Positions 9,162 to 18,863 of a stretch of 64,000 bases of DNA are shown piece by piece. Below the pieces are notes generated by a model. The model saw only the letters and a list, made by a program, of their open reading frames with translations. It was not told the origin of the DNA and did no database searches. A program made the translations under genes and the position numbers. Origin of the DNA: OLB6 sp964620125 (GTDB lineage Bacteria; Bacteroidota; Ignavibacteria; Kapaibacteriales; Kapaibacteriaceae); NCBI GenBank assembly GCA_964620125.1, contig CAZUGQ010000003.1, positions 1 to 64,000 on the forward strand. The letters run 5' to 3'. How positions within the stretch are numbered: position 1 is the stretch's first letter; every line of letters starts with the position of its first letter.

Positions 9162-11594
9162 ATGACCAAACGCTTCGGTTCGCCAGTTGCTCCACTCAAG
9201 CCCACGGATCTTGCCTGGAGATGTCCTCTCAAGCTGTTACCGTTCAAGTCCACGCGAGAGCTGGAGCCCCTTGACAGAATTGTTGGACAGGACCGTGCCA
9301 TCGAGGCATTACGCCTGGGTGCCCGCATCCGATCGCAGGGATACAACATCTGGGTGTCGGGTGTTGTGGGAACGGGCAGGATGACAACGATTCGGCAGAT
9401 ACTGGACGAGTTGAAAACGGACAAGCCAACGTTGTTCGACTTTGCCTACGTGCACAACTTTCGGCGAGCAGATCAGCCAGTGCTGTTGCGCTTTCATGCA
9501 GGCGAGGGAAGGGTCTTCTGCAGGATGGTGGAGGATGCTCTAGCATTCCTTGCACGCCGCATTCCACAGCTGTTCGAAGAAGAGCAGTTCCAGAAGGACC
9601 GCAAGTCCATCATACAACGATTTCAGGCGCAGGAGCAGCAACTCCTTACCGAGTTCGACGAGCAGTTACGTCCTGCCGGTTTCGTCCTCGGGCACATCCA
9701 GGAAGAAGACGGTACCACACGAACGGAGGTGTTCCCGTTTATTGATGGGCGGCCGATGACCTTCGAGGAGTTGGACGAGCTACAGCAGGAGAACAAGATT
9801 ACTGCCGACGCACTTGCGCGCATACGCGAAACATACGTGCAGTATCGCGAGCAGCTTAACGACATTGGAAGCCGATCGCTTCGCATCATGGCCAACTTTC
9901 GCAAGGAGCTTGCCCAGCATGATCAGGCCGCTGTTGGCGTGTTGATCAAGAGCATCCTTGATGATGTGCGGCATTCGTTTCCGCGCGATCGTGTGGCAAC
10001 CTACCTTGACGGTGTTACAGAGTTCATCCTACAGCGGTTGGAAGACTATGTGCGTGTGAACTCTGCCAAGCTTACCGGAACGCTGGATGAAAACCTTGAA
10101 GAAACTGCGCGACTGTTTGAGCGCACTCTGAGCGTGAATCTGATTCTCGACAACTATGAACAGAAGGTTGCGCCCGTCGTTGTTGAGACCTCGCCAACCT
10201 ATGCTTCCCTGTTTGGTGTTGTGGAACGCAGGCTTGATGCCCGAGGGTACACGTATAGCGACTTCACGCAGATACGTGCAGGGTCATTGCTCAGAGCCGA
10301 TGGCGGCTATCTGGTGATGAATGCCATGGATTTGCTCATGGACAGCACACTGTGGACTGCATTGAAGAAGGTGATGCTGTATGGCAGGTTAGACATTCAG
10401 CCACTCGACACGCAGTATCAGCTTAATGCACTCAAGCCAGACTTCATCAAGGTGAACGTAAAGATCATCCTTCTTGGAGATCCAGAAATCTATCTAGCTC
10501 TTTGGGCAGCAGAAGAGGACTTCCACAAAATGTTCAAGGTGCATGCAGAGTTTGTTGACCAGGCCGAGCGCACGCCTGCGATGATTCTGAACTTTGCTGC
10601 GTTCTTTGCCCAGATGGCCAGAGATGAAGGGTTGCTGCATTGCGACCGTTCGGGTGCGGCGGCACTTGTTGAGTGGGCTGTTGCGTATACGGACAGTCAG
10701 GACAAGATTACCCTACAGTTCAGCTACGTGGCCGATGTGTTACGAGAGGCCGAACATTATGCACGATTGGCCGGAGCCAACCTGGTATCGCGCACTCATG
10801 TTCGAACGGCTCTTGAGCAGCGCCGGTGGCGAAGCAACAGCGTTGATGAGCGGCTTAGGGAGCACATCGTAAAGGGAGTGTTACTCATTGATGTAACCGG
10901 CTCCCGCGTGGGTCAGATCAACGGCCTTACGATATACGAGAGTGGCATCATGGCGTACGGCAAGCCTTCGCGCATCACTGCAACCGTAAGCGCCGGCAAT
11001 GCTGGCATCATCAACATCGAGCGCGAGGTTGATTTAAGTGGGGCAATCCACAACAAGGGTGTTCTCATCCTGTCGGGGCTGTTGCGCTCCATCTTTTCTC
11101 GTTCTCAGCCCATGAGTTTTACTGCCAGCATTGCATTCGAGCAATCGTATGGTGGTGTTGATGGAGACAGCGCCAGTGTTGCCGAAATCATTGCATTGCT
11201 TAGTGCCATTAGTAACATACCTGTGCGCCAGGATCTTGCCATTACTGGGTCTATCAACCAGAAGGGTGATGTGCAACCCATTGGTGGCGTGAATGAGAAG
11301 ATCATCGGTTTCTTCGAGGTCTGTCAGGATAAGGGGCTTACTGGTACACAGGGTGTGATCATCCCCGTGCAGAACGTGCGCGATCTTATGCTCCGTGATG
11401 ATGTTGTGGAGGCTGTTCGACGGCAGAAGTTTTTCCTGTATCCGATTACTCGGCTTGAACAGGCCATCGAACTCATGATGGGTATGCCAACAGGTGAAAT
11501 CCTGCCAGACGGACGTTTCCCCGAGGGAACAGTGTATGCCAAGGTCCAGCATAACCTGGACGTTTTACATGAAGCATCCAAGCTACTTCGATGA
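9162..11594 (+). CDS. LonB-like ATP-dependent serine protease
   Basis: 810-residue AAA+ protease of the COG1067 type (AAA_32 plus Lon_C), soluble here because no membrane segments are visible. Near the N-terminus it has a Walker A-like GVVGTGRMTT; the central region is a long helical insertion. The C-terminal Lon protease domain has the catalytic dyad, S670 in DGDSAS and K713 in GGVNEKIIGF, with the 43-residue spacing also seen in E. coli Lon. It probably degrades or remodels specific proteins; the substrate is unknown. The stop overlaps the start of the adenylyl cyclase gene (ATGA), so the two are co-translated. Confidence 0.88.
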   Translation: MTKRFGSPVAPLKPTDLAWRCPLKLLPFKSTRELEPLDRIVGQDRAIEALRLGARIRSQGYNIWVSGVVGTGRMTTIRQILDELKTDKPTLFDFAYVHNFRRADQPVLLRFHAGEGRVFCRMVEDALAFLARRIPQLFEEEQFQKDRKSIIQRFQAQEQQLLTEFDEQLRPAGFVLGHIQEEDGTTRTEVFPFIDGRPMTFEELDELQQENKITADALARIRETYVQYREQLNDIGSRSLRIMANFRKELAQHDQAAVGVLIKSILDDVRHSFPRDRVATYLDGVTEFILQRLEDYVRVNSAKLTGTLDENLEETARLFERTLSVNLILDNYEQKVAPVVVETSPTYASLFGVVERRLDARGYTYSDFTQIRAGSLLRADGGYLVMNAMDLLMDSTLWTALKKVMLYGRLDIQPLDTQYQLNALKPDFIKVNVKIILLGDPEIYLALWAAEEDFHKMFKVHAEFVDQAERTPAMILNFAAFFAQMARDEGLLHCDRSGAAALVEWAVAYTDSQDKITLQFSYVADVLREAEHYARLAGANLVSRTHVRTALEQRRWRSNSVDERLREHIVKGVLLIDVTGSRVGQINGLTIYESGIMAYGKPSRITATVSAGNAGIINIEREVDLSGAIHNKGVLILSGLLRSIFSRSQPMSFTASIAFEQSYGGVDGDSASVAEIIALLSAISNIPVRQDLAITGSINQKGDVQPIGGVNEKIIGFFEVCQDKGLTGTQGVIIPVQNVRDLMLRDDVVEAVRRQKFFLYPITRLEQAIELMMGMPTGEILPDGRFPEGTVYAKVQHNLDVLHEASKLLR

Positions 11595-13717
11595 CGTTCT
11601 CCCTGCCCCAACATCTAGACGACGCTAGCTTGAATGAGCTCTTGCGCGAAGTTGATAACAGCAACATCCCGCGTTACGCAAGCGACATGGGCGAACTGTC
11701 GGCATCACTCCAAAGACTTGCAGAAGCAGACAAGGCAAACGATCATCTCGCAGCACTAGCCACGGCCATTCGCGGATTCTTTTTAAGCAATACCGGCGAT
11801 GGCACTGAGTGCATACCGGTACTGAAGGATGCACGTGATCGATACTTGCGGCTGAACCTGGACACCAATGCAGCTTTGGTTATTCTCCGGCTGGGTGAGA
11901 TCCACCTACACCAATCGAATGTAGTTGCTGCTCTCGGAGACTACAAGGATGCATACCAGTACCTGCGAGCCGTTGGTGAGCGTGCGCTGGTAGCGCGTGC
12001 TGCGGAGCGCATTGCCATTGCCACCTTTCGGCTGGGCCATTTGGACGAAGCCATGTCCTGGTTTACAAGCAGCATGGAAGCGCGTGAACAACTCGGACAC
12101 ACTCGGCATGTACTAGGCATCCAAGCGAACATGGGTAACCTCCTTTTGGAGCGTGGTGATTTGGATGGTGCCTTGAGGCACTACCAAGTATCACTGGAAG
12201 GTTTTGAGGCAGAGGGCGACCTGGATTCAACGGCAACATTGGCTACCAACATTGGTATCCTGTATGCAGAAAGTGCCAACTATCCACTCGCTCTGGAATA
12301 CTTGCACAAAGCCTACGAGGCTGCCACACAGACCAACAACACCAGATGCATCATCTCGATTTCTGGTGCATTGGGAGAGGTATATCATGCCAATGGTGAA
12401 TTCGAAAAGGCACTACGCAATTATCAGTCATCCCTGGCACTAAGCAAGGAGATCGGTGATAACTATCAAATCGGGCTAAAACATATCCAGCTTGGCATGA
12501 CGCTGTTGGCTCTTGGAAAACTCGACGAGGCATCGCATGAGCTGGAATCGGCAATCACACTCCACACCAGCATTGGTAACACGCGAGAGCTTCACCGGGC
12601 GCTGGCACACCTGGCCTTGGTTCGACTCAAGCAGCATCGAGTTGCAGAAGCACGCGAGTACATTGATCAAACTCTGAAGAATGCCCAACAGGGATCATCA
12701 GAGAGGGAGTTGCTTACCTATGAAATGATCGACGCTTCGGTGGCCAAGGAAGAAGGGAACGTTGGTCGCTGCCTAGAGCTACTGGAGGTAATCATCGACG
12801 CGGCGAGGCAGGCAGGCAAGGACAAGGAACTGGCAGACGCGCTGCATCTCCGATACGCAGTGTATCGAAGCATCAATGAAACGGAACCTGCTCTTATTGC
12901 CCTTGAGCAGTTCTATTCCGTGCACGAGCGCATTCTTGGAGTTCAGAAGCAACGCAGGGTTGCAATTCTTGAAGCCGAACAGCGCATAAGTGAGCAAGCT
13001 CGACAACATGAGCGTGCTATAGCCGAGGAGCGACGTTTACGTGCGCAACAGCGCTCACTGCTCACAAACATGCTGCCGGAGATCATTGCAGACCGTTTGA
13101 TGAATGGTGAAAACATGATTGCCGATGCATATCAAGAAGTGAGCGTGATGTTTTTGGATCTGGTTGACTTTACGATGCTGGCTACTCGCATTCCGCCAGA
13201 ACACCTCATCCACCATCTCAACAGCCTCTTTAGCACATGTGATGCTGTCATTCAGCAGCACGGACTTACGAAGGTGAAAACGATTGGTGATTGCTATATG
13301 GCCATTGCCGGCGCACCACAGATGCAGGCCGACAATGTTGTGCGCATGGCGAAGGCCATGTTGGCTTTGAAAGCTGCATTGGATAGCCTGGAAGTGCGCA
13401 TGCCAGTCGAGTATGGCGACCGCTCTTGGGTTCATGACGTTGGCGAGCTGAACATTCGCATGGGTGTACACTGCGGAGCGGTGAGCGCTGGTGTGATCGG
13501 AGAAGTTCGTATGGCATACGATGTGTGGGGTGATGCCGTGAATGTGGCCGCACGATTGGAACAGATGGGGCAGCCGGGCCAAATTCATGTGTCAAGCCAG
13601 TTCCGTAAACGACTGTTGGAACAGGATCCAACGGTGGCAGAGTTCATCAGCCGTGGTTTGCTGGACATCAAAGGCAAGGGGCCGATGGAAACCTGGTGGA
13701 TGGTTGCCAGAACCTAA
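11591..13717 (+). CDS. TPR-repeat class III adenylyl cyclase
   Basis: 708 residues. About 420 N-terminal residues form tandem TPR helices, then a coiled coil (about 440-490) leads to a class III cyclase domain. Metal-binding aspartates are D523 (or D526) in FLDLVDF and D567 in TIGDCYM. The purine-selecting positions are K563 (VKTIGD) and D644 (YDVWGDAVN), the ATP-type pair, so the product should be cAMP rather than cGMP. The protein has no membrane segment, so the TPR region probably senses a protein partner. It is coupled to the LonB-like gene by a 4-bp overlap. A small cyclic-nucleotide-binding protein is encoded at 21154-21510. Confidence 0.92.
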   Translation: MTFSLPQHLDDASLNELLREVDNSNIPRYASDMGELSASLQRLAEADKANDHLAALATAIRGFFLSNTGDGTECIPVLKDARDRYLRLNLDTNAALVILRLGEIHLHQSNVVAALGDYKDAYQYLRAVGERALVARAAERIAIATFRLGHLDEAMSWFTSSMEAREQLGHTRHVLGIQANMGNLLLERGDLDGALRHYQVSLEGFEAEGDLDSTATLATNIGILYAESANYPLALEYLHKAYEAATQTNNTRCIISISGALGEVYHANGEFEKALRNYQSSLALSKEIGDNYQIGLKHIQLGMTLLALGKLDEASHELESAITLHTSIGNTRELHRALAHLALVRLKQHRVAEAREYIDQTLKNAQQGSSERELLTYEMIDASVAKEEGNVGRCLELLEVIIDAARQAGKDKELADALHLRYAVYRSINETEPALIALEQFYSVHERILGVQKQRRVAILEAEQRISEQARQHERAIAEERRLRAQQRSLLTNMLPEIIADRLMNGENMIADAYQEVSVMFLDLVDFTMLATRIPPEHLIHHLNSLFSTCDAVIQQHGLTKVKTIGDCYMAIAGAPQMQADNVVRMAKAMLALKAALDSLEVRMPVEYGDRSWVHDVGELNIRMGVHCGAVSAGVIGEVRMAYDVWGDAVNVAARLEQMGQPGQIHVSSQFRKRLLEQDPTVAEFISRGLLDIKGKGPMETWWMVART

Positions 13718-13789
13718 CTGGCACTGCCTGGCTAAAACAATTCCGTTGATGTGTTCCCACAGCACAGATGGTGTACGTGGCTACGGGAA

Positions 13790-15313
13790 CTAATGCTTGA
13801 AGTGTCTCATGCCGGTAAACATCATTGCTAGCCCCTTTTCATCAGCTGCAGCGATGACCTCTTCGTCGCGTACCGAACCGCCGGGTTGAATAACACAACG
13901 TGCACCAGCCTCTGCTGCTTGGAGTAGTCCATCGGCAAAGGGGAAAAATGCATCAGATGCTACGGCACATCCAGAGAGATCAAGGTTGGCGTCGGCAGCC
14001 TTGCGCACAGCAATTCGTGCACTATCCAGCCTACTCATCTGGCCAGCTCCGATGGCGAGTGTACGATCGGGCAACGCATAAACGATGGCATTGCTCTTTA
14101 CATGTTTGGCAACCTTCCATGCAAACATCATGGCCGCTAATTCGGCAGAGCTGGGATGCCTCTTGGTTACAACATGAACGGTTTGTTCATCAAGCAATGG
14201 AGAGTCTGATTGCTGAACAAGGATGCCACCGCTCACTGAGCGTACTTCCATACCATGACTTGCCATTAAACGGTCGGTATTCACTGCCACCAAACGCCGG
14301 TCCTTTTTCTTCCGAAGCTGCTCGAGTGCTGCAGCGGTGAACGATGGAGCGATGATGACCTCGGTGAAGATGCTGTGAATGTGGTTGGCGAACGATTCGT
14401 CAACCTCACGATTCACACACACGATACCACCAAACGGACTTACAGCATCGGTGGCAAATGCTTTGTCCCAGGCGTCCACAAGGTTCGCTGCAGAACCCAC
14501 TCCACATGGGTTGGTGTGCTTGATGATGCATACCGTTGGCTCTGTGAATTCGAGAGACAGCCGTGCTGCGGCGTCAATGTCGAGTATGTTATTGTACGAC
14601 AGCTCCTTGCCGTGCAGCGTTGTGAAGATGGTGGTGAAACGTCCGTACAGAGCTGCTTGTTGATGTGGGTTCTCTCCATACCGCAAGGAGAATTCCTTAC
14701 GGAGAGGGAGTGCTGTTTCGTGTGGAAAGAGCATATCCGATTGCCGTGCAAACCATGCACTGATGGTTGCATCGTAGTAGGCTGTGTGCGAGAATGCTTC
14801 CATGGCAAGCTGTTTTCGAATGGGCATCGGCACATCATCATCGGTGCGCAGGAACTCAAGGATCTGCTGATAATGCTGTGGGTTTACCACGACAACAACG
14901 TGTTCGTAGTTCTTTGCCGATGCTCGCAGCATGGCTGGGCCGCCAATATCAATGTTCTCGATGATCTCGCCATCCAAAGCCCCCTCCCGATGAAGTGTTG
15001 CTTCGAAGGGGTACAGGTTTACTACAACAAGGTCGATTGGTTCGATGCCATGCTTGGCGAGCTGTTCCATGTGATGGACGTTGTTGCGCTGGGCAAGGAG
15101 GCCACCATGGATATGCGGATGCAAGGTTTTCACCCTACCACCCAGGATCTCTGGAAAGCCCGTCACGGTGCTCACTGTAGTTACGGGAACACCAGCCTCG
15201 GCTATGGTACTGGCCGTTCCGCCGGTGGAGATGATGCGGATTCCAAGAGCATGCAATCCTGCGGCAAACTCAACAATTCCCGTTTTGTCGGAAACGGACA
15301 ATAATGCTGTCAT
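13790..15313 (-). CDS. purH: Bifunctional AICAR transformylase / IMP cyclohydrolase
   Basis: Carries out the last two steps of de novo IMP synthesis, using 10-formyl-tetrahydrofolate. 507 residues is the normal length. The N-terminal cyclohydrolase (MGS-like) domain begins ALLSVSDKTG and contains STGGTA and GFPEILGGRVKTLHP. The transformylase half contains LRYGENPHQ, IKHTNPCG and the late SDAFFPFADG. The gene follows folC on the same strand with 12 bp between them, a sensible pairing because folate cofactors feed this enzyme. A long open frame on the opposite strand (14375-15304) is an antisense shadow. Confidence 0.97.
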   Translation of the reverse strand: MTALLSVSDKTGIVEFAAGLHALGIRIISTGGTASTIAEAGVPVTTVSTVTGFPEILGGRVKTLHPHIHGGLLAQRNNVHHMEQLAKHGIEPIDLVVVNLYPFEATLHREGALDGEIIENIDIGGPAMLRASAKNYEHVVVVVNPQHYQQILEFLRTDDDVPMPIRKQLAMEAFSHTAYYDATISAWFARQSDMLFPHETALPLRKEFSLRYGENPHQQAALYGRFTTIFTTLHGKELSYNNILDIDAAARLSLEFTEPTVCIIKHTNPCGVGSAANLVDAWDKAFATDAVSPFGGIVCVNREVDESFANHIHSIFTEVIIAPSFTAAALEQLRKKKDRRLVAVNTDRLMASHGMEVRSVSGGILVQQSDSPLLDEQTVHVVTKRHPSSAELAAMMFAWKVAKHVKSNAIVYALPDRTLAIGAGQMSRLDSARIAVRKAADANLDLSGCAVASDAFFPFADGLLQAAEAGARCVIQPGGSVRDEEVIAAADEKGLAMMFTGMRHFKH

Positions 15314-15325
15314 GGTGGTTGTGTG

Positions 15326-16729
15326 TTAATGAGATCGAAGAAAGCCGAATGCCTCTTCGGCTACATGGAAGCTTCCACAAATGATGGTTGGGCCGCGCAT
15401 GGTTGATCGTTCAACGGCAGCAAGTACGGAAGGATGTGTGGAGATCCGCTGAAAACCTACACCTGCGGCAAGCTGCGATAGTGCCTCGACCGTTGCAGCA
15501 CGAGGAAACGATGGCATGCACAAATGGAGTGTGGATACGAGTGGATGCAACTCTGCAAGCATGCCGGTGATGTCCTTGTCGCGCATGGCACCAAACACAA
15601 CATGCCAACTGCGCGGAGGATATCCTGCATCCGTGAGTGTTTCACGCAGCGATCGTATGCCACTTGGATTATGGCTAACGTCAAGGATCACAGTGGGATG
15701 AGTGCTCACGCGCTGCACACGTCCTTCGAGACCCGTACGCGCATGCACAGAAGCCAGCCCATCGCGCACATGTTCGGAACTGATGAGCAGCACATCGCGC
15801 AGCATCGGTATTGCAGTGAGCACAGTGGCTACGTTGCGCGCCTGATGCCTGCCTGCAAGATCAACATCGTAGTAGTGCAGGAAGTCACCGTCGATCACAC
15901 TGACTGACATGGTAAGATCAGCATGAATCGAGGCTACGTCCACGCGCACAGAGTCATCGGCAAACGTTATCTCGGACCCAACCTGCGCAGCGCGTTCACG
16001 AAATACGGACCGGATCTGCTCCGCAACGTCTTCGTCCGTATCACTTTCGGCTGGACGCACCTGCGGCCCTACAACCGCCTTGGCTCCCTGTTTGATGATG
16101 CCGGCCTTTTGCGAAGCTATGGCAGTAACGGTACTACCCAGATAGTCGGTGTGATCAAGGTCAATGTAGGTGATCACGCTCAGCATCGGATGAACGACGT
16201 TTGTTGCATCGTGGAGTCCGCCCAAACCGGTTTCAATCACGGCAACATCAACACGCCGTTCTGCAAACCACTGAAAGGCCATCGCTGTGGTGATCTCAAA
16301 GAATGTGGCCCCAATCTGTTTCGCGTGATCTATTAGGGGGCTTACCAGTCGCTCCACATCAGCATCGTCAATCATAATGCCATTGATACGCATCCGCTCA
16401 TTAAACCTTCGGATGTGGGGCGACGTGTAAAGCCCAACGTTGTAACCTGCCGCTTGAAGGATCGACGCCAACATGGCACAGGTGCTTCCTTTGCCATTGG
16501 TACCAGCAACGTGAATAACACTCAAGCGGTCCTGTGGATTGCCAATCGTCTCCGTGAGCAATCGCACTCGATCCAGTCCGGGCTTGATGCCGGAGTGGTA
16601 GGTCATGTTGAACAGCTCGTTGAGGATGCCAGAGAGTGACAACGGTAACCCTTTGTGATGACGAGAAGCGAACAGAGGCAGATACTCGACGAATCGTTCG
16701 AGCCCTGTAACGACTGCAACGCAGCGCAT
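15326..16729 (-). CDS. folC: Folylpolyglutamate / dihydrofolate synthase
   Basis: Adds glutamate to folates (and to dihydropteroate if bifunctional) in the cytoplasm, in a Mur-ligase-type reaction. The P-loop HVAGTNGKGST, the following GLYTSPH segment and ETGLGGLHDATN are characteristic. ATG 16729 gives 467 residues; an upstream TTG (16762) is open but lies within the U-tract of the rpsA terminator and is unlikely. The gene is first in a folC-purH pair. An AGGGGGCTT motif lies inside it at 16335-16343. Confidence 0.94.
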   Translation of the reverse strand: MRCVAVVTGLERFVEYLPLFASRHHKGLPLSLSGILNELFNMTYHSGIKPGLDRVRLLTETIGNPQDRLSVIHVAGTNGKGSTCAMLASILQAAGYNVGLYTSPHIRRFNERMRINGIMIDDADVERLVSPLIDHAKQIGATFFEITTAMAFQWFAERRVDVAVIETGLGGLHDATNVVHPMLSVITYIDLDHTDYLGSTVTAIASQKAGIIKQGAKAVVGPQVRPAESDTDEDVAEQIRSVFRERAAQVGSEITFADDSVRVDVASIHADLTMSVSVIDGDFLHYYDVDLAGRHQARNVATVLTAIPMLRDVLLISSEHVRDGLASVHARTGLEGRVQRVSTHPTVILDVSHNPSGIRSLRETLTDAGYPPRSWHVVFGAMRDKDITGMLAELHPLVSTLHLCMPSFPRAATVEALSQLAAGVGFQRISTHPSVLAAVERSTMRGPTIICGSFHVAEEAFGFLRSH

Positions 16730-16758
16730 AGTGGCGTAAGCACGTCGTTGAGAGGGAG

Positions 16759-16794
16759 CCAAAAATAGAAAGGCCCGTCTGGTAGGACGGGCCT
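16759..16794 (-). terminator. Rho-independent terminator of rpsA
   Basis: A perfect 9-bp stem AGGCCCGTC / GACGGGCCT with a 6-nt loop (16771-16794) is followed on the minus strand by TTCTATTTTTGG. It lies 27 bp after the rpsA stop and before the folC start, separating the two transcripts. Confidence 0.9.
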
Positions 16795-16820
16795 GTATGG
16801 TTGCTGTTGCCTAGAGGGAG

Positions 16821-18665
16821 TTACTCGCCTTCCACCGTTTCGCTGGATTCCAAGTCTTCGATTGTGGTTTCGGCGGTAGCCGAGCCATCAATGTTGTACT
16901 TGTCTGCATTGGGAACGGGGTGGTTGGTATTGTAGGTGGCCACTACATCGTCGCTCTTACCGCGCAAGTATTCAACGGCCGAGAGAACGATCTTCTTTTG
17001 CTCCTTGTCGAACTCCACAACCTTGAGTGGCAGCACTTGGTCTGGCTGGAAGTAGTCGGCAATGTTGCGCACAGGTGCAAAGGACAACTGCGACACGGGA
17101 ACAAAGCCATCAACGCCCTGTGGCAGTTCAACGATCACGCCCTTGTCGATCAGGCGCATGATCTTTCCTTCCGTTTCGGTGCCAACACCAACTTCATTCT
17201 CAAACACATCCCATGGATTTTCAGAGATCTGCTTGTGGCCAAGGGAAATGCGGCGGTGTTCATTGTCGATGGCCAGCACAACAACGTCGAGCGTGTCACC
17301 CTTCTTCACGAACTCGCCTGGGTGACGGATTTTCTTAGTCCAGCTCAGATCGCTAATGTGTACCAATCCATCCACACCGGGCTCAAGTTCAACGAAGACA
17401 CCAAAGTTGGTAAGGTTGCGCACCACTCCTTTGTGTACGGAGCCCATGGGATACTTGGCCGTGAGGTCGTTCCACGGATCTGGCTCCAACTGCTTCATGC
17501 CCAGAGCCAACTTTCGCTCTACCTTGTCGATGTTTAGAACGATGGCACTCACCATTTGGCCCAACGACACTACTTGCGAAGGATGCTTGACGTGTTGTGT
17601 CCAGCTCATTTCGCTGATGTGGATGAGCCCTTCAACACCTTTTTCGATTTCGATGAAGGCACCATAATCCGTGAGAGACACAACCTTGCCAGTCACCTTG
17701 GTTCCAGGTTCGTAGCGTTCTCCGATTTCGTCCCACGGGTGGGCGGTGAGTTGCTTCATGCCAAGCGAGATGCGACGGCGATTTGGATCGTAATCCAGTA
17801 CCACAACCTTGACCTGTTCGTCGAGCTGAACGATTTCACTTGGGTGTGAAACGCGTCCCCACGAGAGGTCAGTGATATGTACCAGGCCATCCACACCACC
17901 AAGATCCACGAACACACCGAAGTCGCTGATTGCTTTAACCACGCCTTCGAGTACAAGCCCCTTTTCGAGCATGTTGAGGATCTTGCCACGCTGGTCGGAG
18001 AGTTGTTCTTCGAGCAGCACCTTGTGGCTAACCACCACGTTTTCGCTTGGGTGGTTCACTTTAACAACGCGAACTTCGAGTGCCTTATTAACCCAGGCAT
18101 CAAAGTCACGAACTGGTCGAATGTCGATCTGAGAGCCTGGCAGGAAGGCTTCGATGCCAAGCAGGTCTACAACCATACCGCCTTTGATGCGGCGAAGGAT
18201 TCGAACAGTGGTAACAGCTTGCGTTTCGTGAAGCTTGAGAATGTCGTCCCAGGTCTTCATGAAGTCAGCCCGACGTCTGGAAAGGATCAGCCGGCCATCC
18301 GGATCTTCGATCTTCTCCACGAATACGTCTACCTGATCTCCCGGTGCGAGCGTTTCTGCACCAACAAATTCGGCACGAGGAACAATACCGAGCGACTTGA
18401 AGCCGATATCGACAAGGATTTCGTCCTTCGTAACGGACACCACCTTGCCGTGCACCATTTCATCTTCCTTGACTTTCGATATGCTTGTATCGAAAAGGTT
18501 CAGGAACGAAGCGTCGTCCATCTGGACTTCGTCGAGGTCGCCCTCGAGAATTGCTGCGAGGGCCGTCTTCTTGCTCGGTTTCGCTGCACCCTTGGTCGAG
18601 GGCACAGCCGCTGCCAGAGCAGGCATGCTGACGTCCTCGGTAACCTGGGGTTGATCTTCCGACAT
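16821..18665 (-). CDS. rpsA: 30S ribosomal protein S1
   Basis: 614-residue mRNA-binding ribosomal protein with six S1 (OB-fold) repeats. The later repeats show the pattern VxxLTDYGAFIEIExGVEGLIHISEMSW, repeated with small changes at spacings of about 85 residues. The N-terminal 65 residues are a flexible Ala/Lys- and acid-rich extension, and the C-terminus is acidic. It has its own terminator downstream. A TAGTTTCG element at 18758-18751 is a likely promoter; the -33 region that should precede it falls in the GGGAATAT minisatellite. Confidence 0.96.
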   Translation of the reverse strand: MSEDQPQVTEDVSMPALAAAVPSTKGAAKPSKKTALAAILEGDLDEVQMDDASFLNLFDTSISKVKEDEMVHGKVVSVTKDEILVDIGFKSLGIVPRAEFVGAETLAPGDQVDVFVEKIEDPDGRLILSRRRADFMKTWDDILKLHETQAVTTVRILRRIKGGMVVDLLGIEAFLPGSQIDIRPVRDFDAWVNKALEVRVVKVNHPSENVVVSHKVLLEEQLSDQRGKILNMLEKGLVLEGVVKAISDFGVFVDLGGVDGLVHITDLSWGRVSHPSEIVQLDEQVKVVVLDYDPNRRRISLGMKQLTAHPWDEIGERYEPGTKVTGKVVSLTDYGAFIEIEKGVEGLIHISEMSWTQHVKHPSQVVSLGQMVSAIVLNIDKVERKLALGMKQLEPDPWNDLTAKYPMGSVHKGVVRNLTNFGVFVELEPGVDGLVHISDLSWTKKIRHPGEFVKKGDTLDVVVLAIDNEHRRISLGHKQISENPWDVFENEVGVGTETEGKIMRLIDKGVIVELPQGVDGFVPVSQLSFAPVRNIADYFQPDQVLPLKVVEFDKEQKKIVLSAVEYLRGKSDDVVATYNTNHPVPNADKYNIDGSATAETTIEDLESSETVEGE

Positions 18666-18750
18666 ACAGTCTCCTGCAGTACATCCTGTGCGCCCTCATC
18701 ACATGGTGTACGTGATTGGTTTAGTGGAACATACGGTTGAGGGCGAATGG

Positions 18751-18758
18751 CGAAACTA
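18751..18758 (-). promoter_or_regulatory. Probable -7 element of rpsA
   Basis: The minus strand reads TAGTTTCG (TAnnTTYG), 86 bp before the rpsA start and only 12 bp from the edge of the minisatellite at 18771. The normal -33 position lies within the repeat array. Confidence 0.45.
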
Positions 18759-18770
18759 CGAAATCAATAT

Positions 18771-18858
18771 GGGAATATGGGAATATGGGAATATGGGAAT
18801 ATGGGAATGTGGGAATGTGGGAATATGGGAATATGGGAATGTGGGAATATGGGAATGT
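18771..18858 (+). repeat. Minisatellite A-left, 11 x GGGAATRT
   Basis: Eleven head-to-tail 8-bp units, GGGAATAT or GGGAATGT, without interruption (order: four AT, two GT, two AT, GT, AT, GT). GGG runs with 5-nt loops meet the G-quadruplex pattern on the plus strand. The array ends 5 bp before the stop codon of the four-helix-bundle gene. Its inverted partner is at 19290-19329. Confidence 0.97.
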
Positions 18859-18863
18859 AAATC

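Noticed and set aside
14375..15304. 309-residue open frame opposite purH
   Set aside because: Fully antisense to a clear purH gene; Cys/His/Val-rich composition of a shadow frame.
16920..18740. Long open frames opposite rpsA
   Set aside because: Antisense shadows of the repeated S1 domains.
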